In this document: positions 46,318-55,195 of the stretch, one piece after another
Numbering within the stretch: the first letter of the stretch is position 1
How the letters are laid out: each line of letters starts with the position of its first letter
Virus record (IMG/VR): IMGVR_UViG_3300021963_000094
Span: 1-64,000 of that record
DNA: 64,000 nucleotides
Strand: one strand, 5' to 3'
From: a virus
Translations under genes and position numbers: made by a program
The notes under the pieces: model-generated
What the model was told of the DNA's origin: nothing
The model's database searches: none
What the model saw: the letters and a program-made list of their open reading frames with translations, nothing else

Positions 46318-48585
46318 ATGCCGAAAATAAACATATTAAATATTCTTGCAGGGGATCAACAGGCAATACTTGTAGACAAGGTAAACTACAACTTTGATCA
46401 AATTTTAACTGCAGGTGGTGGACCACAAGGCCCTCAAGGCATCAGAGGTGCTACTGGACCTATAGGACCTCAAGGAATACAGGGACCAACCGGCCCACAG
46501 GGACTAAAAGGAGCTAGATGGTACGTTCAGGTAACAGCACCTGATTCCGAGAATATTTTTCACACCCCATGGGGAGAACCAGAATTAGGCGATTATTGGT
46601 TAGCTGGTGCTGACAATGATAATCCCTATGGAATTTATGTTTATAATGAAACTAGCCCAGGAACTTTAAGCTGGGAATATTCTGGTGTATTCTTTGCTAA
46701 TACCTCAGCATTTACTCCGGTTGACGACATAAACCAAACGGACGAGAGAGCATTAATACATGACACATTGTTCAGTAATAGATATTCTCTAGTTTTAAGT
46801 GATTATGGAGTTACTGGATCCGAAACAGATTTTAAATACAGAGAGACCAATAAATTTGGTATTAACGGTGAAAGGTCCAAGCTTAAGATAGCTACAGATT
46901 TCAATTCCCCATTCTTATCTCTATTATCATTTGGTAGAGCTAATTTGGATGATGGTAACAGATCCAATACATCCTATAGCTTAAATAGAAATCCTAGATT
47001 TAGATGGAAGAATCTAACAGGAAGCGATCATCATATAGAATTCTTTTCTCCGGTCGGTGATTACCATGTAACAACCCCTAAGTTTGTTATCGGGGGTGCA
47101 ACTGCTGCTTTTTCTATCACAGGTTATAATACAACTGGAGATATAGCTCAGCTTAGAACAAATGGAGGTACATATTTCTTTGGATTTGATAAAGATGGAT
47201 ATGCCACTAAAGGTATGCCTTATAATCCAACAATAAGTGCAGGTATCCTTTCTTCCAGTCCTAATAATTTGGATTATTATGAAGAGGGTGATATGAGATC
47301 ATTCCTCCAATTAAAAACATACTGTAATACATCAGAATGGAGTGGAGCACCAGATTCTACGTATAAAAACGTGAAAGCCAGATATACCAGAATAGGTAAT
47401 TTAGTTCATGTTGATTTTACAATTAAAATAGATGGACTTTCTGCTACTGTTCCTCAGTATAACGATTTCGGGGGTGTACTATTCATTAAAGGATTTCCTT
47501 ATGATCCGGACTTTACGTTAAGATCTGGTGAAAGTGCTAATGCAACATCATCTGATATACCTAGACCTTCGATGCCAGCGATACCACTCAAGGCATCTAT
47601 AGGAGATTCAACCCTGGTTGATCTCTCTGGTGCATTTTTTAACTATACAACAAGTACTAGTGAAACTGAAACAAGATTGGTTCTTTATAAAAATAATGGG
47701 TCTTTATTTAACGTTAGCAATCTAACAACTGCTACTTCATATTTATATGGTAGTTTTAGTTACAGCACACAAAGCCCAACTAGAATCAGTAGCATAGTTA
47801 CCCCAAGTGGATATTGTACAGGACTTTTACCAGTACCAACTCCAGCACCAACGCCAGCGCCAACACCGGCTCCGACACCGGCTCCAACGCCAGCGCCAAC
47901 ACCGGCGCCTGATTATAGTTTCGAATGGGAATATGCTAATTATGTTGCAGGACCAACACCAGCACCAACACCAGCACCGACGCCAGCACCAACGCCAGCA
48001 CCAACGCCAGCGCCTCCTGGCCCAACGCCAGCGCCTACACCGGCTCCGACGCCAGCACCAACGCCAGCACCAACGCCAGCGCCAACGCCAGCACCGACGC
48101 CAGCACCAACACCAGCACCGACGCCAGCACCAACACCTGCTCCTGCAGCATGTAACATAAGCGATCCAAGCTATGTGACTGTGAGTACACCTAGTACATA
48201 CGGATCAATTTACGTGTCAACTGGTAGAAATATAAGATTGAGTGTCTTTGGAGGAGCTACGTACGGAGGTAATAATAGAGGCTTCCTTACTGTAACAGGG
48301 GTAAGCGGAACACCTACACCTAGTCCAAATGCTATAAGTGTTTATGCAGCAAACTTTGCTAATGCATCGGATAATCTTGGATTACCTGCTGGTTATTACA
48401 GTTTCTATCTGTACATGACACCACAAGGATCTTCTGGACATAATGCTGGTATATCTTGCGGTGATGTTATAACATATACACCAACACCTAGCCCAACACC
48501 TAGCCCAACCCCTAGTCCAACACCTAGTCCTGGCGGAGGCGGCGGAGGCGGAGGCGGCGGAGGTAGCATCCCGCAGTTTGAGTAA
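46318..48585 (+). CDS. Collagen-like tail fibre with Pro-Thr-Pro-Ala repeat arms
   Basis: A 755-aa fibre protein. After an N-terminal attachment segment, residues about 34-67 are a short collagen-like Gly-X-Y run ([19 protein letters not shown]). A fibre body follows (about 70-500), then two long (PTPA)n arms at about 507-531 and 545-611 separated by a short non-repeat segment. Next come a globular part, a PTPS arm at about 722-738 and a poly-Gly end at about 739-749 before SIPQFE. Collagen-like and proline-rich stretches are known as spacers in phage fibres, and such arms can hold a receptor-binding tip away from the virion. The repeat arms make length variation easy without breaking the frame. 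Confidence 0.78.
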   Translation: MPKINILNILAGDQQAILVDKVNYNFDQILTAGGGPQGPQGIRGATGPIGPQGIQGPTGPQGLKGARWYVQVTAPDSENIFHTPWGEPELGDYWLAGADNDNPYGIYVYNETSPGTLSWEYSGVFFANTSAFTPVDDINQTDERALIHDTLFSNRYSLVLSDYGVTGSETDFKYRETNKFGINGERSKLKIATDFNSPFLSLLSFGRANLDDGNRSNTSYSLNRNPRFRWKNLTGSDHHIEFFSPVGDYHVTTPKFVIGGATAAFSITGYNTTGDIAQLRTNGGTYFFGFDKDGYATKGMPYNPTISAGILSSSPNNLDYYEEGDMRSFLQLKTYCNTSEWSGAPDSTYKNVKARYTRIGNLVHVDFTIKIDGLSATVPQYNDFGGVLFIKGFPYDPDFTLRSGESANATSSDIPRPSMPAIPLKASIGDSTLVDLSGAFFNYTTSTSETETRLVLYKNNGSLFNVSNLTTATSYLYGSFSYSTQSPTRISSIVTPSGYCTGLLPVPTPAPTPAPTPAPTPAPTPAPTPAPDYSFEWEYANYVAGPTPAPTPAPTPAPTPAPTPAPPGPTPAPTPAPTPAPTPAPTPAPTPAPTPAPTPAPTPAPTPAPAACNISDPSYVTVSTPSTYGSIYVSTGRNIRLSVFGGATYGGNNRGFLTVTGVSGTPTPSPNAISVYAANFANASDNLGLPAGYYSFYLYMTPQGSSGHNAGISCGDVITYTPTPSPTPSPTPSPTPSPGGGGGGGGGGGSIPQFE
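47836..48150 (+). repeat. 12-nt (PTPA)n repeat arrays in the fibre gene
   Basis: Repeats of a 12-nt unit (CCAACGCCAGCA and synonyms) occupy 47836-47908 and 47952-48150 and encode Pro-Thr-Pro-Ala. Unit copies differ mostly at third positions. Each unit is 12 nt, so gain or loss keeps the frame. Confidence 0.85.
48481..48570 (+). repeat. (PTPS)n and poly-glycine codon repeats
   Basis: CCAACACCTAGC-type units at 48481-48530 encode PTPS, and GGCGGAGGC-type units to about 48567 encode eleven glycines. Both are low-complexity. Confidence 0.75.
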
Positions 48586-48592
48586 ATAATAA

Positions 48593-49237
48593 ATGGATCC
48601 AATTATGAATAGAGAGGTAAAACCGGGAGAAAATTTTCTATACCAAAGAGGGGTAGTTTCAACTACCTTTCCTTGGGATAGACCATCATACACATCGGTA
48701 AAGAATTATTTAGAATATCTAAAAACCGAATCTACTGTGTTTGACGAATTTGAAATTTATCTGGCAGGTGGAATATTATATGATTTCAATAATACATGGG
48801 ACGTAGACATATTTCTGGTTGGGGGATCTCAGACCGATGCAAGAATAGAGGAGCAACTTAATTTCATGACCGACGTTGCTTTAAATAAATTTTTCCTGCT
48901 TGTTGATGTTTCCTGGTATGAAAGAAAAACCTCAGATTATGAGTACAGCACAATGGAGGCTAATAACTTTCTTTCTGAGGATATCACCTATAAAAAGATA
49001 GGACATTTTAAAAAGGAAATGGGGGGTGAGGCAATCGAATATGATATGAGAATCATCCCGGATATAGAAACTATAGGTGATTATTTGGTAAAGGGGAGTT
49101 TTAATGGATTTAGGCACAAAGATAAAATGATAAATAAGGTTAAAGATCATCCAAATCAATCTGTAATAACAACATTTAGTGCAGAGGAATTTCTATTGAG
49201 TGACGAGGATCATTTTTTGAATAATACTAATAGATAA
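48593..49237 (+). CDS. Nucleotidyltransferase-fold-like protein
   Basis: A 214-aa protein lying between the two (PTPA)n fibre genes. Residues 54-78 read [25 protein letters not shown], matching the nucleotidyltransferase pattern (hGG near the start, then a D-x-D at 70 and 72 in a strand). A possible third carboxylate is in EYDMRIIPD (about 152-160). The motif is shared by many enzymes that transfer nucleotides to proteins, RNA or small molecules, so the substrate cannot be named. It may modify the adjacent fibre proteins, but that is inferred only from position. The start at 48593 lies 7 nt after the fibre stop. Confidence 0.6.
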   Translation: MDPIMNREVKPGENFLYQRGVVSTTFPWDRPSYTSVKNYLEYLKTESTVFDEFEIYLAGGILYDFNNTWDVDIFLVGGSQTDARIEEQLNFMTDVALNKFFLLVDVSWYERKTSDYEYSTMEANNFLSEDITYKKIGHFKKEMGGEAIEYDMRIIPDIETIGDYLVKGSFNGFRHKDKMINKVKDHPNQSVITTFSAEEFLLSDEDHFLNNTNR

Positions 49238-49242
49238 ACAAA

Positions 49243-50319
49243 ATGCCGTTCAACGTAAATATAAAATTTTCATCTGCCGGGAACATCACGAGTCAATCGT
49301 ACGAGATATCCGCAAGCTCATCAGAGAATGGGAGTTATAGTACAACTGGGGTTCAACCTAGTACTATAGCAAGAGCAGATCTTCTTGGAGGAACTTATAT
49401 TCAGGTTCCTGATGGTTCTACATGGATCAAAGGTGATAATGTTACTCAGGGAGCACCAGCTGGTACAAAAAAAATAGCAATAGCAAATATTCCATCAGCA
49501 CCAACGCCAGCACCAACGCCAGCACCAACACCTGAGCCAACACCGGCTCCTCCTGGACCAACGCCAGAGCCAACGCCAGCGCCAACACCGGCTCCAACAC
49601 CAGCGCCTACACCGGCTCCGACACCAGCACCAACGCCAGAGCCAACGCCAGCGCCAACACCGGCTCCAACACCAGCGCCTACACCGGCTCCGACACCAGC
49701 ACCAACGCCAGCGCCTACACCAGCACCGACGCCAGCACCAACACCACTTGGTAGCATACTTCTTCTTGATGGTAGCCTTGGGTATTACACTGCAGACATA
49801 TTAGATAGCGGACAAGACTATTACAGCGGAGGAGGATTCTGCTACATTTCACAAGGTTCCTATTATAATGCAGGGGATGTTACCGGAAAAACACAAATAT
49901 TCGGAACTGCTTGTAATTCTTCTGGTGGACAATGTAATGACTGTACTGGGGTATCACCATCACCAACGCCAGCACCAACACCTGCTCCGACGCCAGCACC
50001 AACTCCAGCACCTCTTTCGATAATATTCAGATCTCTGGGATTAAGTGCATTTAATAGCCACTGTGGAGAAAACTATTTAATTAGTGCCGATTTATGGGTG
50101 ATTACAACATCGATACCTAGCTTATATTATACAACAGTTTATAGTGATGGAAGTTATACTCCTTTCAATGGATCTGATCTATGGTATGCAGTTTCGAATG
50201 GCGATCCAGCAAACACAGAGACCGCTCCTTACCAGGTTATTCAGATTGATTCGTCTGGTGTTGTTACGAGCGTTCAAACAGTTACATCATGCGGTGGCGG
50301 TGGAGGAGCTATAAATTAA
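49243..50319 (+). CDS. Second fibre-like protein with Pro-Thr-Pro-Ala/Glu repeats
   Basis: A 358-aa protein. Residues 1-85 form a short beta domain ([19 protein letters not shown]). The (PTPA/PTPE)n arm covers about 86-168, with a PGP break and Glu in some units. A Gly/Ser/Cys domain follows (about 170-238). A short second PTPA arm is at about 240-256, then a C-terminal beta domain ending in [11 protein letters not shown]. It shares the unusual repeat and Gly-rich end with the 755-aa fibre two genes upstream but lacks the collagen part. It may assemble with it or be an alternative tip. Function inferred. Confidence 0.72.
   Translation: MPFNVNIKFSSAGNITSQSYEISASSSENGSYSTTGVQPSTIARADLLGGTYIQVPDGSTWIKGDNVTQGAPAGTKKIAIANIPSAPTPAPTPAPTPEPTPAPPGPTPEPTPAPTPAPTPAPTPAPTPAPTPEPTPAPTPAPTPAPTPAPTPAPTPAPTPAPTPAPTPLGSILLLDGSLGYYTADILDSGQDYYSGGGFCYISQGSYYNAGDVTGKTQIFGTACNSSGGQCNDCTGVSPSPTPAPTPAPTPAPTPAPLSIIFRSLGLSAFNSHCGENYLISADLWVITTSIPSLYYTTVYSDGSYTPFNGSDLWYAVSNGDPANTETAPYQVIQIDSSGVVTSVQTVTSCGGGGGAIN
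49498..49746 (+). repeat. 12-nt (PTPA/PTPE)n repeat array
   Basis: Tandem CCAACGCCAGCA-type units; some read GAG to encode Glu. The nucleotide units are nearly the same as those in the gene at 46318, so the two genes share long repeat tracts in direct orientation. Confidence 0.85.
49961..50010 (+). repeat. Short second (PTPA)n array
   Basis: About four 12-nt CCAACGCCAGCA-type units near the C-terminal domain of the 358-aa fibre protein. Confidence 0.75.
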
Positions 50320-50337
50320 TCCCAAATTTAAATATTT

Positions 50338-50622
50338 ATGAGATTATCAGAAATAGAAATAAACCAGATAGGATCGATAATGAATAATTATCGATCCATT
50401 CATGAAAGCCTAAACTTCTATGAAAAGAATCTAGGCCTAATGGAGAATGGTACAATAAAAAAATCTAAGGAAGAAATATCTTCACTTGGTTTAAAAATAA
50501 AAGAGAGTATATCAAAATTACAACAGGAGCGAGCTAAGGAAAAAGATTTCTTTGGTTTTCTTGAACAGAAATACGGTCCTGGACAATTTGATGTGGAAAC
50601 TTTTGAATATAAAACAAAGTAA
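50338..50622 (+). CDS. Small coiled-coil-like protein
   Basis: A 94-aa Lys/Glu/Ser-rich protein, predicted mostly helical (SIHESLNFYEKNLGLMENGTIKKS, then KIKESISKLQQERAKEKD), with no membrane segment. It overlaps the next gene by one nucleotide (TAATG), so it may be translated together with the membrane coiled-coil protein. It may act with it in lysis or membrane contact. Function unknown. Confidence 0.65.
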   Translation: MRLSEIEINQIGSIMNNYRSIHESLNFYEKNLGLMENGTIKKSKEEISSLGLKIKESISKLQQERAKEKDFFGFLEQKYGPGQFDVETFEYKTK

Positions 50623-51365
50623 TGAAAAAAGTAGAAAAACATATTGAGGTTGTAAAGGAGTTTAAAAACAACAATAAGAAATTACTTATAGTTGCAGGAC
50701 TTTTTATATTGGCATTCTTATTATACGGTACATTTAACAATGAATACCATGCTAAGGAAATAAAAGCTCTAGAAACCGAAATAGGCGTTGTACAGAAAAA
50801 ATTTGATGCAGCAGTAGAAGAGAAAGAAAAATTCAGGGATTCTTCCTTGGTATATGAAAACCTAGCTGAGCAAGCAGGAGCAGAAGCTGATGCGTTTAGA
50901 GCAAAGGCAGAAAAAGAAAAAAGAGCAAAAGAAGCAGCGTTAGCATCTTTACAGAATTTACCAAAAGATGTGATTGACACATTTTTTGTTAAAAGATATG
51001 CAGAAGTTGTTAAAGCAGACATTGGTTTAGAGCTTGATAAAAACGTGGGAAATGCCATAGTTATAGAATTAGTTGAAAAAGATCATTTAGTAGGTCAATT
51101 GAAGACCTCGGAGAATCTAGCTAACACACTAACCACACAGGTTGGAACCTTACAAACATCTTTGGCTTTTTCAAAATCCGCATTGGTAAGCGCAGATTCT
51201 GCAATTGCAGCTAGATCCAAACAGTTTGAACTACAACAGCAAGTGAGCAATTTATTAAAAGAAGACCTAAAAGTTGCCAAGAAAAAGGCATTCTGGAATA
51301 AGATCAAGGGAACTGCCTTTGGTGTGGGAGTAGGCCTAGTTGTTGGTATCATCGCAGTAAAATAA
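50622..51365 (+). CDS. Membrane-anchored coiled-coil protein; candidate spanin-like
   Basis: A 247-aa protein with a basic N-terminus, a clear transmembrane helix at about 20-37 (LLIVAGLFILAFLLYG) and a long charged coiled coil after it (about 45-115 and 150-230, for example KALETEIGVVQKKFDAAVEEKEKF). A short hydrophobic Gly-rich end closes the protein (FGVGVGLVVGIIAVK). The order of an N-terminal anchor and a long periplasmic coiled coil resembles inner-membrane spanins, which help disrupt the envelope during lysis. The second hydrophobic segment at the C-terminus is unusual and might cross a membrane too. No endolysin or holin is next to it, so lysis is only one possibility. Confidence 0.68.
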   Translation: MKKVEKHIEVVKEFKNNNKKLLIVAGLFILAFLLYGTFNNEYHAKEIKALETEIGVVQKKFDAAVEEKEKFRDSSLVYENLAEQAGAEADAFRAKAEKEKRAKEAALASLQNLPKDVIDTFFVKRYAEVVKADIGLELDKNVGNAIVIELVEKDHLVGQLKTSENLANTLTTQVGTLQTSLAFSKSALVSADSAIAARSKQFELQQQVSNLLKEDLKVAKKKAFWNKIKGTAFGVGVGLVVGIIAVK

Positions 51366-51366
51366 T

Positions 51367-51434
51367 TGCTAAATAATGATTGTACGAGGAAAGATGAAGA
51401 AAACTGTGTGTGGATGGAGTACAATATTATTGCA
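51367..51434. other. Long imperfect inverted repeat in an intergenic gap
   Basis: Left arm 51367-51385 (TGC..AATAAT.ATTGTAC) pairs with right arm 51419-51434 (GTACAATATTATTGCA). The 16-bp stem has two small bulges, and the 33-nt loop contains GAGGAAAGATGAAG. It sits in the largest gap in the window, just before a candidate promoter, and may be a structured RNA, a terminator-like stem or an operator. Confidence 0.45.
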
Positions 51435-51444
51435 TGCTAATAAA

Positions 51445-51456
51445 CTTGATATATAA
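51445..51456 (+). promoter_or_regulatory. Candidate phage promoter motif
   Basis: CTTGATATATAA lies 5 nt before the ATG at 51462, followed by GGGAT. If used as a -10 element, the transcript would have a very short or no leader. It matches the TTTG-containing copies at 59449 and 62919. Confidence 0.45.
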
Positions 51457-51461
51457 GGGAT

Positions 51462-53915
51462 ATGTCAAGCTTCACTTATACCAGTAAATTTTTTAGTCTG
51501 GCTCCGTATTTACTTATGGAGTACAGATATGGTACACAGCCTAATCCAGAGAATCATCCGGTACTATACGGACTAGATGCAATAGGGTTCGAAAAGATCT
51601 CTAATGGATATTTTAATGGTGCTGTTCAAATAACAAACAGAAATCAAGACACACAGGCAACTGGTAACGTAAGAGACAGAAGCTCGGTTCAGATCTCGCA
51701 GAACACCTTTGTTAGACTTGATATAGACCGTTTGCAGGAATACCTTGATTATGACGATAAGCTAACTGATGTTAGCAACGTCCCTGTTGAATTTGAAAAC
51801 AACATTAATGTTTATTATGACACGGTAAGGTATCACTTTATAAGTGGATACAATTTTGGAACAAAGGATGGTGCTATCATGCAAATCCAATTCCAAGAAA
51901 GAAATGGTAAAAAAGCCACTATCTCACAGGTAACATACGAGAAGGGTGATATTGATATCACAACACCTAATCCAAATCCAATTTATTTTAATGCTGGGAT
52001 ATATGATCATTATATAGAGGTTAAGATACCTTCTTATGCTTCAATCACTTATGATTACGACACACAAGCAGTAAATGGATTAGCTGATCAAACGATTGCT
52101 TCTAAGATTAGTTCTGATGGCCAGGGGTTCATTAGAAATCAACCTTTCAATGTTTCTCTTTATGAAATAGAAACAACGAATGAAATCAACGAGTTCTTCT
52201 ATTATCAAACTGCTTTATTTACAATTGCAACAATCACTCCTTTCGATGAGTATGCAGATCTAGCAGCTAATATAGTGGAGAATGAAGACTTTGATTACTT
52301 TGAATACTATCCTTCTTGGCAAGGAAATTTCATCGAAGATTTTATCTATGCTGAAAGTTCTTTAGGTAACATATACTATATCATTCACGATATTGAATTA
52401 AAAGAGCAGATAGGACTTAGAAGAGTTTCCACACAGAAAATACAATTACTTCAAGACAAGGATTTTAACAGTCCTTACTTGTATCGTCCAGTTGTAATGA
52501 ATCCGAAAGCAACTAGCTTTTCCATTAACTACTCAATGAGATTAGTTAATAAATTTAGCAACGTTTCTATTCTGAGAACATCAACTGTTACTAGTACAGA
52601 AGTTGACAAATATGGCCCAGGGGTAAAGAGAATAAATCTATTACATCAACCATATCCACAAAAGGTTTACAATAAAGTTGTTGAACCTGCTGTTTCTAAA
52701 GCATACACACTAAACGTGAATCCAATTGAAAGAGTTATCACCAAATACGTTCCTGCTTTCTTCGAAAGAGAAAACGTGAACATCTCGGAGGAAGATTTAA
52801 CAATAGACAATCTTGGTGGATTAACACAATCTGCAACAGTCGATGCATCAATAGCATTTGGCCAGGGCAAATCTAAGATCGTGATCAATCCTTATGACAA
52901 CTACTACAAGTTTAGAGTTTTTGTTAAAAATGATGGGAAAGAAAATACGTTATTAGATCTTGGATCAAATTCTGATTTTTATCTTGTATTCGAAGGTGGA
53001 GACAGTAAAACTGTAAGGGTATCTAGTTTAATTAACAGCACTTTCCAAAATCCTAGCAAAGGTGAATTAGTATTTAGAGTTGTTGAATCTGATTCTAAAA
53101 AAATAGCAGCATTCACTGGAAGAGATTTTCATATAGTTGCAAAAACTAATAATGGAATAGAAACGTCAATTTATCACGGATATTGGATATTACCTAGTGA
53201 GAGAGATCAGAAGCCAGTTGCGGTAACACCCGCAACTCCTCCTCCTGTTCCAGCACCAGTAATAATTGCACCAGTTCAGGCAACATCTGCACCTGCGCCA
53301 GCACCTGCACCTGCTCCTGCACCTACTGCATCTCCAACACCGGCACCACCACCGCCACCTGTTCCATCACCGATTGAAGTTGCCACACCAGCACCTGCAG
53401 CACCAACTGTTGATATTATACCTCAACAGCCTAAAGAATACTTTGACGTGAAAACTGACCCTGTTATTCTGAACGTTGAACCTGCTGTGATAAGAACACC
53501 AATCATTGAAGAACCAGTAATAGTGAAAAAAGTTCCGATCAGAGCTGATATTGATACTTTGGCCAATCTAATTAAGATGGATGAAAATGCAGGAAAATTA
53601 GTTCCTGAAATTTGTGACTACTATACAGTTCCTGGAAATCCTGGAAATCTTCTTTATGAGGGTATAAATGTTAGATTCTTCTTAAACGCAGTTAGATTAG
53701 TTCATCCAGACATATTCGGAAGAAGAAGCGACGAGTTTGCAATGTATGCTAATTACCTAGGAGAAATCTATGATCCTTATGAGAATCAAAGATATCCATC
53801 AGGCGGTGGAGGTGGAGCAGGTGGTGGATACATCGGAGGCGGCGGAGTAGGATATAACATCTACGATAAAATACAAGACAAAAGCGAAACGATGGGTCAA
53901 ACCTTCTTTCTATAA
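51462..53915 (+). CDS. Large virion structural protein with Pro/Ala linker
   Basis: An 817-aa protein. Residues 1-580 are a beta-rich body with no family I recognise. Residues about 587-653 are a flexible linker rich in Pro and Ala (for example APAPAPAPAPAPTASPTPAPP). The C-terminal part (about 655-790) is a compact domain with LVPEICDYYTVPGNPGNLLYEG, then a Gly-rich tract (GGGGGAGGGYIGGGG), then a short tail. The layout of body, proline linker, tip and glycine tract repeats what is seen in the PTPA fibres nearby. It is probably part of a tail appendage; specific role unknown. Confidence 0.6.
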   Translation: MSSFTYTSKFFSLAPYLLMEYRYGTQPNPENHPVLYGLDAIGFEKISNGYFNGAVQITNRNQDTQATGNVRDRSSVQISQNTFVRLDIDRLQEYLDYDDKLTDVSNVPVEFENNINVYYDTVRYHFISGYNFGTKDGAIMQIQFQERNGKKATISQVTYEKGDIDITTPNPNPIYFNAGIYDHYIEVKIPSYASITYDYDTQAVNGLADQTIASKISSDGQGFIRNQPFNVSLYEIETTNEINEFFYYQTALFTIATITPFDEYADLAANIVENEDFDYFEYYPSWQGNFIEDFIYAESSLGNIYYIIHDIELKEQIGLRRVSTQKIQLLQDKDFNSPYLYRPVVMNPKATSFSINYSMRLVNKFSNVSILRTSTVTSTEVDKYGPGVKRINLLHQPYPQKVYNKVVEPAVSKAYTLNVNPIERVITKYVPAFFERENVNISEEDLTIDNLGGLTQSATVDASIAFGQGKSKIVINPYDNYYKFRVFVKNDGKENTLLDLGSNSDFYLVFEGGDSKTVRVSSLINSTFQNPSKGELVFRVVESDSKKIAAFTGRDFHIVAKTNNGIETSIYHGYWILPSERDQKPVAVTPATPPPVPAPVIIAPVQATSAPAPAPAPAPAPTASPTPAPPPPPVPSPIEVATPAPAAPTVDIIPQQPKEYFDVKTDPVILNVEPAVIRTPIIEEPVIVKKVPIRADIDTLANLIKMDENAGKLVPEICDYYTVPGNPGNLLYEGINVRFFLNAVRLVHPDIFGRRSDEFAMYANYLGEIYDPYENQRYPSGGGGGAGGGYIGGGGVGYNIYDKIQDKSETMGQTFFL

Positions 53916-53925
53916 TTCATAGGAT

Positions 53926-54477
53926 ATGTTATTAAATTCAAGGCAGAATGGTTTTATATTTAATTTTCCAAAGGGATTTTTCTCTAAGGAGTTGGAAGAC
54001 AAGTATCATGCCTATGTGAGAAGAATGCCTATCCCTTATGACAATCTGAAGGATTTCATGAATTCCACAATTCAGCAGGTTTCTTTTCCGACGTTCCAAT
54101 CGATAGATCACGTTGAACAGACAAGACCTGGTGGATACAAACAGAATTACAAAAGTGCAACCAACATCCAGAATTTAATTAGAAGGGATTTCACAGTGTC
54201 TTTTAAGCTTGGTGAGGGTTTAATTAACTATTGGATCATGTATGAAAGCATGGTTAATTTTTTGGACTTCAACAACACAGAACAAGTTCTTCCTGACTTA
54301 ACCCTTAGATTATTAGACCATGAAGGTGTTATGATGTCAAGCATTGAATTTCAGCAACCGATATATACATCATTATCAGAGACCCAATTAAACTATTCCA
54401 GCACGACTCCTCAGTTTTCCACTTTCAGTGTGGGTTTTAGATGTAACTACGTAAACATAAAATTAGAAATTGGCTAA
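53926..54477 (+). CDS. Tail-tube-like protein (gp19-fold)
   Basis: A 183-aa protein that resembles the contractile-tail tube family. It has a short N-terminal helix with FPKGFFSKELEDKYH (about 14-28), then NSTIQQVSFPTF (about 45-56), a long loop, DFTVSFKLGEGLINYWIMYESM (about 88-109), and a closing set of strands ending in STFSVGFRCNYVNIKLEIG. The order 'inner strand, loop, strand with a W-x-M-Y-E-type helix, final strand pair' is typical of tube proteins (T4 gp19-type). The length fits. Its last 8 nt overlap the RuvC-like gene. A baseplate tube-cap protein of the same fold is an alternative. Confidence 0.55.
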   Translation: MLLNSRQNGFIFNFPKGFFSKELEDKYHAYVRRMPIPYDNLKDFMNSTIQQVSFPTFQSIDHVEQTRPGGYKQNYKSATNIQNLIRRDFTVSFKLGEGLINYWIMYESMVNFLDFNNTEQVLPDLTLRLLDHEGVMMSSIEFQQPIYTSLSETQLNYSSTTPQFSTFSVGFRCNYVNIKLEIG

Positions 54478-55138
54478 ACGAATCCTAGGAGTGGATTTCA
54501 GTTTAAATTCTCCAGCTTGGTGCTTATTAGCAGAGGGTGAATCTAAATGGGGATCCTTTCATCGAACAACAAAAAAGATAGAACCAATGATGGCCAAAGA
54601 GTCATCTCCGTTCAAGGTATTTTCTGAAATCCCAAATTTCTCGATTAAGGTTATAGAGAAAGAAAGAGCAGATGGTGAATACTGGGAAGTAGAGAGGAAA
54701 AAGATAGAAAATTTCCTCGTCATAGCTGATTCTTTCATCGAAATGATCAAACCCCACATTGACGAAGAGACCGTTGTTTTCATGGAGGGTATATCATTCG
54801 GAAGCTCTGGAAATTCCCTGATCGATATTTCTATGTGTACTGCTCTTATCAGAGAAAGACTAGTTGATATAGTGGGATTCGGGAGATTAAACATTTATTC
54901 CCCGACTGCTATTAAAAAATTTGCACACAAGGGAAATGCAAAAAAAGATGAACTTTATCAAGCACTTTTAGATAAATACAGTGAGGATAACCTTCTAAGT
55001 CCTCTTATCAGACCGCTGAAACAAAACCAGGATCTATGGATAAAGAAAAGTAAGGAAGTTGAAACCCCTTGCTCCGATATTATAGATGCTACTTGGATTA
55101 GCCTTTATGGTAAACAAATTTTAGGGGAAACTTTTTGA
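54470..55138 (+). CDS. RuvC-like nuclease/resolvase
   Basis: A 222-aa RNase H-fold protein of the RuvC type. The catalytic carboxylates are visible: D9 in RILGVDFSLN, E106 in VVFMEGISFG, and D203 and D206 in SDIIDATW, with K158-K159 before a D in GNAKKDEL (about 155-162). The order matches crossover-junction nucleases that cut Holliday or branched DNA, a job T4 gives to the unrelated gp49. It starts at a TTG overlapping the tail-tube gene by 8 nt and lies next to gp32-like, primase, UvsY-like and UvsW-like genes. A role in resolving recombination intermediates is likely. No sign of damage. Confidence 0.82.
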   Translation: MAKRILGVDFSLNSPAWCLLAEGESKWGSFHRTTKKIEPMMAKESSPFKVFSEIPNFSIKVIEKERADGEYWEVERKKIENFLVIADSFIEMIKPHIDEETVVFMEGISFGSSGNSLIDISMCTALIRERLVDIVGFGRLNIYSPTAIKKFAHKGNAKKDELYQALLDKYSEDNLLSPLIRPLKQNQDLWIKKSKEVETPCSDIIDATWISLYGKQILGETF

Positions 55139-55140
55139 AC

Positions 55141-55159
55141 AACTTAGGTATAACTTAGG
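55141..55159 (+). promoter_or_regulatory. Direct repeat of AACTTAGG before the ssDNA-binding gene
   Basis: AACTTAGG occurs at 55141-55148 and again at 55152-55159, spaced 11 nt apart, about one helical turn. It lies 37 nt before the ATG of the gp32-like gene. It may be an operator or upstream promoter element; no footprint is known. Confidence 0.35.
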
Positions 55160-55195
55160 AATCAATTTTAGTTAATTTAAAAAATTTAGAAAAAC

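Noticed and set aside
47940-48158. Long open frames on the opposite strand of the repeat arrays
   Set aside because: They are a by-product of the repeat codons (Gly-Val-Gly-Ala) and have no start context or conservation signal.
47836-50010. Arrays of short repeats that might be taken for a CRISPR
   Set aside because: Units are only 12 nt, contiguous without spacers, and encode Pro-Thr-Pro-Ala in frame inside fibre genes.
51376-51456. Possible 26-codon gene in the intergenic gap
   Set aside because: It lies within a stable inverted repeat and has no recognisable sequence; the structure explains the region better.
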